A stretch of 14,623 nt of DNA from JBAZOJ01 sp041648755 (GTDB lineage Bacteria > Planctomycetota > B143-G9). The position numbers were made by a program, and so were the translations under genes. Positions 1 to 7,885 of the stretch are shown in pieces. The DNA lies in contig JBAZOJ010000067.1 in NCBI GenBank assembly GCA_041648755.1, positions 1 through 14,623 on the forward strand, given 5' to 3'. The notes under the pieces were generated by a model that searched no databases, had not been told where the DNA came from, and worked only from the letters and a program-made list of their open reading frames with translations. Numbering within the stretch: position 1 is the stretch's first letter; each line of letters opens with the position of its first letter.

Positions 1-93
1 CTTCGAGCCCTTCAACTCCTTGAGATCCCGCTTTGCGGCGGCCAGCAAGGCTGAATCCACATTCGACACGCTCTTCTTTCGTCCCACAGGCAT
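1..93 (-). CDS. Unrecognised protein, N-terminal 31 codons only
   Basis: This is the beginning of a minus-strand gene that runs off the left edge. The visible part starts MPVGRKKSVSNVDSALLAAA and continues with a lysine-rich segment (KRDLKELKGSK), so it is basic and has no signal peptide. It is read as a gene because a strong ribosome binding site (AAGGAGG, 94-100) and a sigma70-like promoter (121-148) stand directly in front of it. The AAGGAGG abuts the ATG at 93, whereas the in-frame GTG at 87 has a 6-base spacing; GTG may therefore be the true start, giving a protein two residues shorter. The basic, alanine-rich start could belong to a nucleic-acid-binding protein, but no family can be named from 31 residues. 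Confidence 0.6.
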   Translation of the reverse strand, partial: MPVGRKKSVSNVDSALLAAAKRDLKELKGSK

Positions 94-120
94 CCTCCTT
101 TCGGCTCGCGCCTACAATCG

Positions 121-148
121 AGGATACCACATATTTGTTAGATGTCAA
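121..148 (-). promoter_or_regulatory. Sigma70-type promoter for the left-edge gene
   Basis: On the minus strand a perfect -35 TTGACA (148-143) is followed after 16 bases by TATCCT (126-121). The -10 is preceded by TGG, so it also has an extended -10 (TGn). It lies about 30 bases upstream of the ribosome binding site of the gene starting at 93. The downstream terminator of the DUF4139 pair (216-240) sits just upstream, so this promoter starts a separate transcript. Confidence 0.6.
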
Positions 149-215
149 TGTGAAAACGGTATTAGTCCCGGCTCGGGGCAAGTCAATGGGAAGGAGGGCG
201 GGACCACAAAATAAG

Positions 216-240
216 AAGGGGGAGGCAGCGCCTCCCCCTT
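216..240 (-). terminator. Rho-independent terminator after the DUF4139 gene pair
   Basis: A perfect 11-bp stem (216-226 with 230-240) encloses a 3-base loop (227-229). On the minus strand the hairpin is followed by CTTATTTTG, a T-rich tail. It begins about 20 bases after the stop codon of the minus-strand gene ending at 261. On the plus strand there is no T tract after the hairpin, so it acts on the minus strand only. Confidence 0.85.
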
Positions 241-260
241 GTCTGCTGTCAGATATGCGA

Positions 261-1934
261 CTACAGCCCGAAGATAGCCTTGTCTTTCGGCCATTCGACG
301 TAATACTTGATCACGAGGATCTTCTTTTCCTTGGCGCCGAGGTCGAACTTCCACGTGACAAAGCCTTCGGCGGTCTGCTCAAATGGCTTGTCCGAGAAGT
401 CCATACCGTTCACCTTGATATCGTCGTCGTCGGAAATCGGGATGCGCTCCCTCAACTCGTAGGGTATGACCTTGTCGGAGTTGTTGGTTAGTTCGATCTT
501 ATACTCGAACACTCTGCGCAGTTTCCCGCCACGCTCGTCCAGCTTGTCGGTGACGGTCTTGCGCTCCATCTTCACCCGACGTTCGATGCCCATGGCCAGC
601 TTCACCTGCCTGCCGGGCATTATCCTGGCGATGTAAGTGGTGCCGGTAAGCGAGCCATCCACGAAGCAACGGGCAACGCCTGCGAGGAATGGATATTCGG
701 AGGTGTTCACGAACACCGCGCGAATGAACGTCGTCGGGGTGACCGATGGCACGGCGAAATCACGGACTTCCGCCGGGAACGTAACCTGGGTGATCTGGAA
801 CTTGACGGTCGAGCCCGATGGGACAACCATCTTGCCGGGCAGCGCGAAGGAGACCGAAAGTCCGCCTTCCTGCACGGCACCTGCGTCCATCATCTCGGCC
901 AGTTCTTCTTCAGCGGGCTCGTCGCCCTTTGCCTTGTCCTTGGCATCCTCGTTCATCGCGTTGTTCTTCTCAAGTGCCTTGTTCTTACGTTCCATCCGCC
1001 TTCCGTAGGCACCGGTGGGGGCTGCGGGCTTCGGCACAGGGATATCGTAAGAGACAATCCAGGGCTGTGGGGTCGGGGGAACAAGCGACATGGAGGGAGT
1101 TGAAGTGGCAAGTGTCAGCGACACGCCATCCCAATCTGCTCCCGTTGCCTGGCCCACGATGGCCGCGTAGGTAACGACAGCCTCTTTCGTGTCAGGTGTG
1201 ACGTTCACTTCGTAGGTGGGGTACCAGCCGCTGTTCCACACAAGGTACTTCAGTTCGATGGTGCCCTTGCACGCCGCGGTAGACTGCAACTCGACAATGG
1301 CGGTGGTTTCAGCCTTGCGGGATGGCCCGTAGCTGGCAGCCATCTCGCGCTGCAAGTCATCCAGCGCTTTCTTCTTGTCCGCGAGTTTCAATTGCGCTTC
1401 GCCGATCTTGTTGCGGCAGTCGAGGGCAATCGAAGTCAGGTAGTCCACTTTCTCGGCCAGATTCGCCGGAAGCGCCTCGCCCCGGGCGAGGATGATTCCG
1501 ATGGCCTTGCGGGTGTTTTCCAGCAACCTTGCTGCGTACTCGCCCTTGACGCTGAGGACCTTGATGCTGTCGTTCAGCACCGCGATCTCATCCAGCAGTG
1601 CATTGATCTTCTGCTGGAGTTCCTGCAGCTTCTCGGAACTTCCCTCCGGGATCGGGATCGAGGCGATTGTCATTGCCGTGACCATTACATCGGCATCGGC
1701 AAGGACTTTCAGCCGCAGGGAGCTGAAATCAACTGAAGGCGAGAAATTGCGGATCATTATGCGGTTATTGCCAGCCACGAAGTCCGCGTCAACAGTGCTG
1801 ATTTCCTCAGCGCGGTCGGGCAGAACCGTGACCGAAACAACCTTTGCGCTGAGCGCGGTTACTTCGGCCATCGCGGTGGATGCACTGCACAGAATCAGGG
1901 CGAGCAGTGATGCTGTCAAAATGATAGTTCTCAT
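261..1934 (-). CDS. Secreted DUF4140/DUF4139 (MuiA-like) protein, second copy of a tandem pair
   Basis: A 557-residue exported protein. Residues 1-23 form a Sec signal peptide ending STAMA. Residues 28-95 fit the N-terminal DUF4140 beta domain (KVVSVTVLPDRAE). Two helical, coiled-coil-like stretches follow (about 100-142 and 160-200). The DUF4139 domain runs from about 208 to the end, with its typical start WYPTYEV (237-243) and GADWDGVSLTLATSTP (265-280). Residues 311-350 are a highly charged, low-complexity insert within DUF4139. The family is known as 'mucoidy inhibitor MuiA'-like, but its biochemical role is not established. The ATG overlaps the stop of the upstream paralogue (ATGA, 1931-1934) and has a near-perfect ribosome binding site AAGGAGGTGA, so the two are probably translated together. 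The C-terminus ends soon after the last beta strands, as expected for the family. Confidence 0.85.
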   Translation of the reverse strand: MRTIILTASLLALILCSASTAMAEVTALSAKVVSVTVLPDRAEEISTVDADFVAGNNRIMIRNFSPSVDFSSLRLKVLADADVMVTAMTIASIPIPEGSSEKLQELQQKINALLDEIAVLNDSIKVLSVKGEYAARLLENTRKAIGIILARGEALPANLAEKVDYLTSIALDCRNKIGEAQLKLADKKKALDDLQREMAASYGPSRKAETTAIVELQSTAACKGTIELKYLVWNSGWYPTYEVNVTPDTKEAVVTYAAIVGQATGADWDGVSLTLATSTPSMSLVPPTPQPWIVSYDIPVPKPAAPTGAYGRRMERKNKALEKNNAMNEDAKDKAKGDEPAEEELAEMMDAGAVQEGGLSVSFALPGKMVVPSGSTVKFQITQVTFPAEVRDFAVPSVTPTTFIRAVFVNTSEYPFLAGVARCFVDGSLTGTTYIARIMPGRQVKLAMGIERRVKMERKTVTDKLDERGGKLRRVFEYKIELTNNSDKVIPYELRERIPISDDDDIKVNGMDFSDKPFEQTAEGFVTWKFDLGAKEKKILVIKYYVEWPKDKAIFGL

Positions 1935-3571
1935 TGCTCACCTCCTTCCCATGCACCTTCCCAGGAGAGTTCTTTGCCTCCGGGCGCGGTGACCTCGAAG
2001 TTGACCGTCAGCGTCTTCTTCTCTCCGGGAGCCAGCGTGAAGTTCCACTTGATGTACTGTTCGTCGGTGGTCTCGGTTGGTTTGGGCGAAATGTCAACGG
2101 ACTTGACCTTGATCTCTTCGTTGCCCGGCTTGGGCAGGGCATCGAGGACCGACATTGTCACCGGTACCGACCTGTGATTCGTGATATCAATGACCCAGTC
2201 ATATTCATAGGACTGGGAGCGCTTGTTGACGTCGGCCTTGCGCTTCATCGGCCTGTACTTGATCTCGATCGAAGTATCGGTGCCGAAATAGAGCTTGGTC
2301 TTCGCACCGGGGCTCGTCTCGGTCATCATTGCGGTGCCCAGGTACTCGTTGCCCGCATAGACCTTCATCGGGCCGTAGAGAAGCGGATACGCGCTGTCGT
2401 TGATGATCTCGGCGCGCGCATAGGCGTACGCTGTCATCCGGGGGATTGCATCATAGACTATTTCGCCGTTGAAGTTCAGCTTCTTGATCGCGAGCCTGCG
2501 GATCGAGCCATCTCCAACAAGTGTGGATGCCGCTTCGAGCGGGAATTCCACAGCCATTCCGCCGCCGACCGCCACGTTCCCGGCTTCGGCTTCTCCAGCG
2601 GATCTCCGGTCACCATCCCTGAGGAGTCCCGGGGCTCCGAGGCTCTTCGCAGCAGCGTCCATAACGGGTTCGCCCGTGGTGTCAGGAGGCGTCAGGGTCA
2701 GAGCCCAACGGACCAGTTCTGGCGGGAGATTGACGTTTCTCGCCAAGCTGGTGGATAGCGTCAGGTTGATATCCTTCCACTCCTGGCCTGTCCACTGGCG
2801 CACATCGGCGTAGTAACCGACTTCGACTTTTCCGCCTGTTGCCAGCCGGACGTCGTAGTTCGGGGACCAGTTGCATTCGCCTATCAGCGACAGCAGTTCG
2901 ATTTTGGCAGTGCAGGGGGCATTTGCCACCACGGATACTATCGCGCGGGTGTAGCGGACATCGGCCCCGCCCAGTTGCGATATGCGCAGTTGCAGCGCGG
3001 CCTTCTGTGCCTTCAGGTCCTTTACTGCCTTGTCTATCTCGTGCATGCGCAGTGCGATCTTTTCCAGCCCTGCGGTTACGGTATCGAGCAGGTTCTTAAC
3101 CGCATCCGCAGTCATGTCAACCGCCTGCTTCGGGTCAGTCAGTTTCTCGGGATCGGCCGGAAACAGCGAACTGTAGAACGCTTCCTGCTTCTTCAGCATC
3201 TCGCGTTCGTTGTCGTAGCCCTGCAGCTTCTGGTCGATTCCGGCCAGTTGCTTGACCATTTCCGCGACTTCGGGGCTCGGGGCCTTGCGTTCGTAGATCG
3301 TACGGAATTCGGTTGAAACGATCGTGAATTGACCCTTGCCGGAGATCAGCGTGTTGTCGGCAACAATGCCAAGCGGCAGGCCGTCAATCGCGATGGCGGT
3401 TGCGCCCGCCGAGATCGGCGCGTCTGCGCCGCGCAGGATCAGACCCCCGTCCACGTAGATAGTGGCGGAAGTGATCGCAGCGGTTGTCTTGACCGTCGCA
3501 ACGTCGGCCTGGGCCCGACCGATGGCGATCAGCAGGGCAACCGCAGTCAATAAAGCAAGAACTCTCTTCAT
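1931..3571 (-). CDS. Secreted DUF4140/DUF4139 (MuiA-like) protein, first copy of a tandem pair
   Basis: A 546-residue exported protein with a signal peptide (1-22, ending GRAQA). A DUF4140-like beta domain covers about 31-92 (ITSATIYVDGGLILRG). Two helical coiled-coil-like segments are at about 101-131 and 155-200. A C-terminal DUF4139 domain starts with NWSPNYDVRL (234-243) followed by WTGQEWKDINLTLSTS. It is paralogous to the gene just downstream: same domain order, similar length and the same motif positions, but clearly diverged and without that gene's long charged insert. The start is supported by AGGAGG with a 7-base spacing. The gene follows a terminator (3636-3669), so it should have its own promoter between 3572 and 3630, but I see no convincing -35/-10 pair there. 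Function is unknown beyond family membership; being in the envelope or periplasm is inferred from the signal peptide. Confidence 0.85.
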   Translation of the reverse strand: MKRVLALLTAVALLIAIGRAQADVATVKTTAAITSATIYVDGGLILRGADAPISAGATAIAIDGLPLGIVADNTLISGKGQFTIVSTEFRTIYERKAPSPEVAEMVKQLAGIDQKLQGYDNEREMLKKQEAFYSSLFPADPEKLTDPKQAVDMTADAVKNLLDTVTAGLEKIALRMHEIDKAVKDLKAQKAALQLRISQLGGADVRYTRAIVSVVANAPCTAKIELLSLIGECNWSPNYDVRLATGGKVEVGYYADVRQWTGQEWKDINLTLSTSLARNVNLPPELVRWALTLTPPDTTGEPVMDAAAKSLGAPGLLRDGDRRSAGEAEAGNVAVGGGMAVEFPLEAASTLVGDGSIRRLAIKKLNFNGEIVYDAIPRMTAYAYARAEIINDSAYPLLYGPMKVYAGNEYLGTAMMTETSPGAKTKLYFGTDTSIEIKYRPMKRKADVNKRSQSYEYDWVIDITNHRSVPVTMSVLDALPKPGNEEIKVKSVDISPKPTETTDEQYIKWNFTLAPGEKKTLTVNFEVTAPGGKELSWEGAWEGGEQ

Positions 3572-3628
3572 CTACTTACCTCCTCACGGGAATTTCAACA
3601 TAAGGAACGCGCCACCTTGAGGATATCA

Positions 3629-3669
3629 CAAAAACGAGGCACCGTCTGCGATTTCTCGCAGATTGCCTC
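3629..3669 (-). terminator. Rho-independent terminator with a GAAA loop between the long operon and the DUF4139 pair
   Basis: On the minus strand GAGGCA, an unpaired A, then TCTGCGA, a GAAA tetraloop, TCGCAGA, an unpaired CGG and TGCCTC form a two-part stem (3669-3636). GTTTTTGTG follows. The hairpin starts about 19 bases after the stop of the 922-residue gene (TAA at 3690-3688). It separates the long operon from the DUF4139 pair. Confidence 0.85.
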
Positions 3670-3687
3670 AAAAGGACTCGAGTCGCC

Positions 3688-6456
3688 TTAGAAGTTGCCG
3701 GTATCGTAAATGGAACGCGGCCGCGAGCGGATCTCCTGGTCGAGGTCCACCATCGGGGCGCGTCCACTGGTCTGTATCCTGATTCGGGAAATCATCAGCG
3801 GGCAGTCATACGACCAGATTCCGAGCCTGTCCACGGGGAGCGGATCGGGGTCGGTATATTCGAACAGGTCATTCGGGCGGCTCATATCGGTCACCGTAAG
3901 GGTAAACGTGTTGCCGCGGCGCTTGAGCATATAGTGGAACCAGAACCTGTGCGAATTGGAGGCATCGAATATGTACCGGATGGGTTCCGGCTTCAGTCCG
4001 GGCTTTGCCGGGACCACGACCTTCTCACGCTGGATCCACGAGCCCGCGTGCAGCCGTGTGCCCATCTTGCCGTCCACGATGAAATTGTAGCCTGAAAGCA
4101 GGTCGGCAGGCGAGGATGTCAGCGAGACGTTGACGTCGCGCGCGTAGCTGTACTTCTCGCCGCGCGAGTTATCCATCTTGAAGCCGAAGTACATCTCGAA
4201 GGTGAAATCGCCCACCAGTTTCCTGCGCCACCAGAGCAGAACAAGGTTGCTTATGGCGCGTTGAGCGGGGTCTTTTTCGGTATCGCCGGAGAAGAATGAC
4301 CACCGGGGGTCGCATTGCCACCGGTTGAGTACTTCCCACACGCCGGATGCCGCGTGCCACTCGCTCGGGGCAGTGTTGAAAACGTACTCGAACGTGGAAT
4401 CGGAGTTGACTATGACCTGGTCCGGTTTCACATAGATGCTGCCGTACTTGTAGCCAGCCATCGTGATCGGCACGTCGTCCGGGTCGGAGTACGTTCTGAA
4501 TACCTCTCCGTTGATTGTGCAAAGGAAGAACCTGTCGTTTCGGACAAGCCCCACGGACACGATCTTGTCGGCCTTTTCCACGGGGAGCCGCCAGAGTTCG
4601 TCTCCGCCTTTGCAGAAATATGCCTCATACTGGTCGTCCTTCCGGTCAAGTCCGAACAGGTATCCGCTGTCAATCGAGGAGTTGTTCTTCGGCAGAACCG
4701 CGTTCACGGTCCATTTTGGCTTGGTATACTGGGCCTCGACGAGGTTGACGGTCACCTCTATGTTGGAACTGAACACCCGGTCATCGATGCAACTGGTCAG
4801 ACCTTCCTTGGAGATGCCCGTCCGCTTCCAGTGCAACGTATCATCGTTCCAGTTCTGCATCGTCGTCTCGAACGTGAAAATCTCGTTCTTCCACAACATC
4901 AGTCGGCTGCGGGAAAAGGACGACACCTCTACGGTATTGGCCGAGAAGCCCTCGCGTCCGCCGATGCCGAAGATAAGCCGGCCGTCTTTCAACGGAACCG
5001 TTTCCAGCATCCGGATGTCTCCGGTCACCTCGATCAGGGCATAATCCTTCAAGACCCTGACCGTGAATTCGCAACTGCCAGCCTGCTTCGCGTTGGCGCT
5101 GATGCGGCGGGGGCCGTCAGCGAACTCTCCGCTCTCGAATTCGGCCAGTGTGGCGAGGCGTGCCGCGGGAACAAGGACCAGCGTCCGCGCGGTCGGGTCA
5201 ATGCCTCCCATCATCAGGGCGCCCTGCGAACCTTCCCTCCAGTTGAGCTTGCCGGTTAGTCGCGCGCCGTCGTGCAAGGCAAGCGGCAGGAATGCGAACG
5301 ACGGGGCAGTGCCCGCGAACGTGAAGGAGCCCTTGCCGAGCGTGACATCTCCCAGCGTGTGCCAGATGCCGTTTTCGGTCAGCAGCGAGGCTGTTTCCGG
5401 GGGGGTGAGGGACCGAACGTCGAGGTCATCGAACTCCGCGACGCAGTCGTCGCCGACCATCAGGCCGAATTTCCCGGACGAGATCGCCGGATCGGAAATG
5501 CTTAGTATCTGTTGTTCATCTATCTCGACCACGAGCCTGCCAAATGTCTGGAGTACTTTCAGGTGGTACCACTGGTTGGCGCGGATGTTGACCGTCTGCT
5601 CACCCAGCACCTTGCGGCCGCCCGGGGAAAACGTCGTAACCCTTGCCCAGCCGCCCGTCTTTGCGCCCGGGTCAACCAGCAGGGCGCTGTAGTTTGCGGC
5701 GTCGCGGTAGTCGAAAACGATTCCCGCACCGGGGGTGTCGGAGGTCTTGGCGGGCTTCAGGTTAAGGCGAATGTTCATCTCGGCCATGTAGTTGTCCCAA
5801 TCGGGGAGGTCGAGAGTCTCAACCGCGACTCCCGTTTCCGGGCTGCTGCCCCTCAGGCGGAACGCGTTTGCGCTTCTGCTTGGGTTTGGGATCGAGACGA
5901 TTTCCCATTTGCCGCTCTGCGGGCGCCACTCGCCCTCGTCCGATTTCTCGCGCATGAAAGAGTCGGCGAACATTACTGCGGACAGAGGCCTGAAGACAGG
6001 AACTTCCGTGGCCCCGCCGTACCACGCCCAGACAGGGGGGATATTCTCGTCGGAACTATAGACCGTTGCCTTGCCGGAAGTTGTCCTGATTCCGCATAAT
6101 GGGCCTCTGACCTGGATCGTTACGTTTTCCTCGGCGCCGAAGGGCAGGGCGGACATCACGGAAGGTTTTCCGCCCACCACGCGCAGGAATTCGACATTTG
6201 CACCTGACCTGCGAAGCGCAAAGAAGCGGTCCTTCGCGATTACCCCAAAGCAGAAATCGTCGCCAGCCACCAGCGGAGGGGTTGGCACAACGATGTTGTA
6301 ATTGAGCACCGGCTCGCCCGCGCTGGTTGGGACTTTCAGGATCATGTCCTGCTGCCCCTGCAGGGAGAATCTCTTCTCCACCGCGGCTCGCGCGTAGAAG
6401 GACATGACAACAGCAAGCATTGCTCCGAGCAATATGCCGACGCCAATCCGCTTCAT
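3688..6456 (-). CDS. Large secreted protein of repeated concanavalin-A/LamG-like beta modules
   Basis: A 922-residue exported protein. Residues 1-24 are a signal peptide (ending FYARA). The rest is nearly all beta-rich with many W, F and Y residues and no membrane segment. Residues 163-348 look like a LamG/DUF1080-type jelly-roll: DSFMREK (165-171), SGKWEIV (181-187), NQWYHLKV (294-301), GRLVVEID (306-313) and FGLMVGDDCVAEFDDLDV (330-347). A second module of the same kind, with SGVWEV (704-709) and GDFTFEMYFGF (749-759), spans about 686-895. Segments 25-160 and 525-680 also resemble each other, so the N- and C-terminal halves appear to be duplicates, with another beta segment at 355-515 between them. 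Such modules usually bind or degrade carbohydrate, but no catalytic motif is evident. The ATG overlaps the birA stop (ATGA, 6453-6456), with GGAGG just upstream. It is the last gene of its operon. The link to NAD and biotin genes is unexplained. Confidence 0.75.
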   Translation of the reverse strand: MKRIGVGILLGAMLAVVMSFYARAAVEKRFSLQGQQDMILKVPTSAGEPVLNYNIVVPTPPLVAGDDFCFGVIAKDRFFALRRSGANVEFLRVVGGKPSVMSALPFGAEENVTIQVRGPLCGIRTTSGKATVYSSDENIPPVWAWYGGATEVPVFRPLSAVMFADSFMREKSDEGEWRPQSGKWEIVSIPNPSRSANAFRLRGSSPETGVAVETLDLPDWDNYMAEMNIRLNLKPAKTSDTPGAGIVFDYRDAANYSALLVDPGAKTGGWARVTTFSPGGRKVLGEQTVNIRANQWYHLKVLQTFGRLVVEIDEQQILSISDPAISSGKFGLMVGDDCVAEFDDLDVRSLTPPETASLLTENGIWHTLGDVTLGKGSFTFAGTAPSFAFLPLALHDGARLTGKLNWREGSQGALMMGGIDPTARTLVLVPAARLATLAEFESGEFADGPRRISANAKQAGSCEFTVRVLKDYALIEVTGDIRMLETVPLKDGRLIFGIGGREGFSANTVEVSSFSRSRLMLWKNEIFTFETTMQNWNDDTLHWKRTGISKEGLTSCIDDRVFSSNIEVTVNLVEAQYTKPKWTVNAVLPKNNSSIDSGYLFGLDRKDDQYEAYFCKGGDELWRLPVEKADKIVSVGLVRNDRFFLCTINGEVFRTYSDPDDVPITMAGYKYGSIYVKPDQVIVNSDSTFEYVFNTAPSEWHAASGVWEVLNRWQCDPRWSFFSGDTEKDPAQRAISNLVLLWWRRKLVGDFTFEMYFGFKMDNSRGEKYSYARDVNVSLTSSPADLLSGYNFIVDGKMGTRLHAGSWIQREKVVVPAKPGLKPEPIRYIFDASNSHRFWFHYMLKRRGNTFTLTVTDMSRPNDLFEYTDPDPLPVDRLGIWSYDCPLMISRIRIQTSGRAPMVDLDQEIRSRPRSIYDTGNF

Positions 6457-7007
6457 CTATCCTCCAGGGGGCCGGGCTTCGAGGTCGTAAAACGCTCCAG
6501 AAGCAATCCGGCCAGTTCCAGTGCAATTCCCTCATTATCGCTACGCTGTTGCCGCAACGCATAGACTGACGTAGCCTCGCCCCCGATATTGAGCAGGGCG
6601 GGGTCCAGGTCAGTATTCAGGCCTATTCCAACGATGATCTTGTCGGCGGCTTCCTCAACGAGGATACCGCATATCTTCCGACCAAAGACCATCACATCAT
6701 TTGGGACTTTCGCAACCGCCTCCAGGTTCCATTTATCGCGGATAAACTTTGCCGTGATTTCCGCCGCATCCACCGAGAGCCTGCCGAGGTCCGAAAAATC
6801 CCACTCCTTGCGCCTGTCAATCACCAGCGAAAACAGCGCGCCGCCTCCGGGCGGACAGACCCAGCGGTTCGAGCCCCGGCCTCTGCCTCCCGTCTGGTGT
6901 CTTGCGGTGACTATTGTCCCTTCCGCGAGCCGCGCAATCTCCTGCCGCGCCCACGTATTGGTGGAGTCCACGGAGTCAAGCCTGATGTGCCGGAGTGATG
7001 CGCTCAA
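6453..7007 (-). CDS. birA: Biotin--protein ligase, minimal catalytic form
   Basis: A 184-residue biotin--[acetyl-CoA carboxylase] ligase (EC 6.3.4.15), which makes biotinyl-5'-AMP and transfers biotin to the carrier-protein lysine in the cytoplasm. Motifs visible: DSVDSTN (11-17), the adenylate loop TGGRGRGSNRW (39-49), KVPNDV (100-105) and the biotin/ATP-site segment RKICGILVEE (110-119), then VGIGLN (126-131). There is no N-terminal helix-turn-helix, so it cannot be a DNA-binding repressor of the E. coli type. The C-terminal cap domain is also short or missing (about 240 residues or more is usual for a mono-functional ligase). The usual KWPND is KVPND here. The start is TTG, overlapping the nadC stop (TTGA, 7004-7007); no ATG fits and there is no strong ribosome binding site, so translation probably depends on coupling to nadC. 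Confidence 0.9.
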   Translation of the reverse strand: MSASLRHIRLDSVDSTNTWARQEIARLAEGTIVTARHQTGGRGRGSNRWVCPPGGGALFSLVIDRRKEWDFSDLGRLSVDAAEITAKFIRDKWNLEAVAKVPNDVMVFGRKICGILVEEAADKIIVGIGLNTDLDPALLNIGGEATSVYALRQQRSDNEGIALELAGLLLERFTTSKPGPLEDR

Positions 7008-7885
7008 GCCACGAAATCCAGTCCGATATCCACGACTTTGGGGCCATAGGTCAGGCTGCCCGCCGAAAGTCTGTCAACTCCCGTGCGGCTGATGGCTTTT
7101 ACGGTTGCCTCGCTGATCCCGCCGGAAGCCTCGAGGATAACGCTTGCCCCGCCGTTCTTCGCGTGCTCGTCCCGCATCCTGCAGCAGGAGGCCATGTCTT
7201 CAAGGCTCATGTTGTCCAAAAGGATGATATCGGGCTCGGCGGCCAGCAGGGCCTTGAACTGCTCGACGTTGTCAACCTCTACTTCCACCTTGAGGCCTTC
7301 TGCCTGCGAACGGGCTCGCGAGACGAGCGATGCGAATTCCTCGCGGCTCTGGCCCGAAAGCAATGTCAGGTGGTTGTCCTTAACCAGCACCTGGTCATAG
7401 AGCCCCATCCGGTGATTTCTTCCACCGCCGACCATTACCGCATACTTCTCGAACTGCCGAAGAAGGGGGGTGGTCTTTCTGGTGTCGAAAATCTCCGTTC
7501 TTCCTCCCGCGAGGGCGACGAATTTCCTGGTCTTGGCAGCGATGCCGCACAGGCGCGAGAGCAGGTTGAGCGATGTCCGCTCGACGGTCAGTATTGTCGC
7601 GGCGCAGCCACAGACGCGGATCAGTTTTGTCCCGGCCTGGAATGTTGCCCCTTCCTCGACAAGTGGCTCGACGGACACCTTGCCTTCAGAGACCTCGAAC
7701 AATATGCTCACGAAGGGCGCGCCGCACATCACCGCATCGGCCCGCGACACGTAGTATGCTTCCACCTGCTTTCCGGAAGGGAACAGGGCGGTGGTCACGT
7801 CCCCGCTGCCGATATCCTCGGCGAGCATCGCCTCAAGCGCGCAACGAACGGTCTTCGGGTTGATATTCGGCAGCGGTGAGATCAT
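7004..7885 (-). CDS. nadC: Nicotinate-nucleotide pyrophosphorylase (quinolinate phosphoribosyltransferase)
   Basis: A 293-residue cytoplasmic enzyme (EC 2.4.2.19) that converts quinolinate and phosphoribosyl pyrophosphate to nicotinate mononucleotide in de novo NAD synthesis. Family motifs are present in order: LAEDIGSGDVTT (21-32), VERTSLNLLSRLCGIA (101-116), DTRKTTPLLR (134-143), GGGRNHRMGLYD (153-164) and the catalytic KDNH (169-172). EVEVDN, DIILLDNM and ILEASGGI follow. Length is normal for the family. The open frame extends upstream to 8020, but the ATG at 7885 is chosen because AAGGAG stands 6 bases before it and because homologues begin near this point. That ATG overlaps the stop of the preceding gene (ATGA, 7882-7885), and nadC's own stop overlaps birA. 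No nadA or nadB is in the window. Confidence 0.95.
   Translation of the reverse strand: MISPLPNINPKTVRCALEAMLAEDIGSGDVTTALFPSGKQVEAYYVSRADAVMCGAPFVSILFEVSEGKVSVEPLVEEGATFQAGTKLIRVCGCAATILTVERTSLNLLSRLCGIAAKTRKFVALAGGRTEIFDTRKTTPLLRQFEKYAVMVGGGRNHRMGLYDQVLVKDNHLTLLSGQSREEFASLVSRARSQAEGLKVEVEVDNVEQFKALLAAEPDIILLDNMSLEDMASCCRMRDEHAKNGGASVILEASGGISEATVKAISRTGVDRLSAGSLTYGPKVVDIGLDFVA

Noticed and set aside
33..491. Plus-strand open frame of 152 residues at the left edge.
   Set aside because: It is antisense to the promoter, terminator and end of the DUF4139 gene and has no ribosome binding site.
3572..3630. A promoter for the DUF4139 pair (candidate TATGTT on the minus strand).
   Set aside because: No -35 stands at a reasonable distance; only the -10 is partly matched, so it is not listed as a feature.
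4315..5259. Plus-strand open frame of 314 residues.
   Set aside because: It is antisense to the 922-residue secreted protein, with no start signal. It is a frame opened by codon bias.
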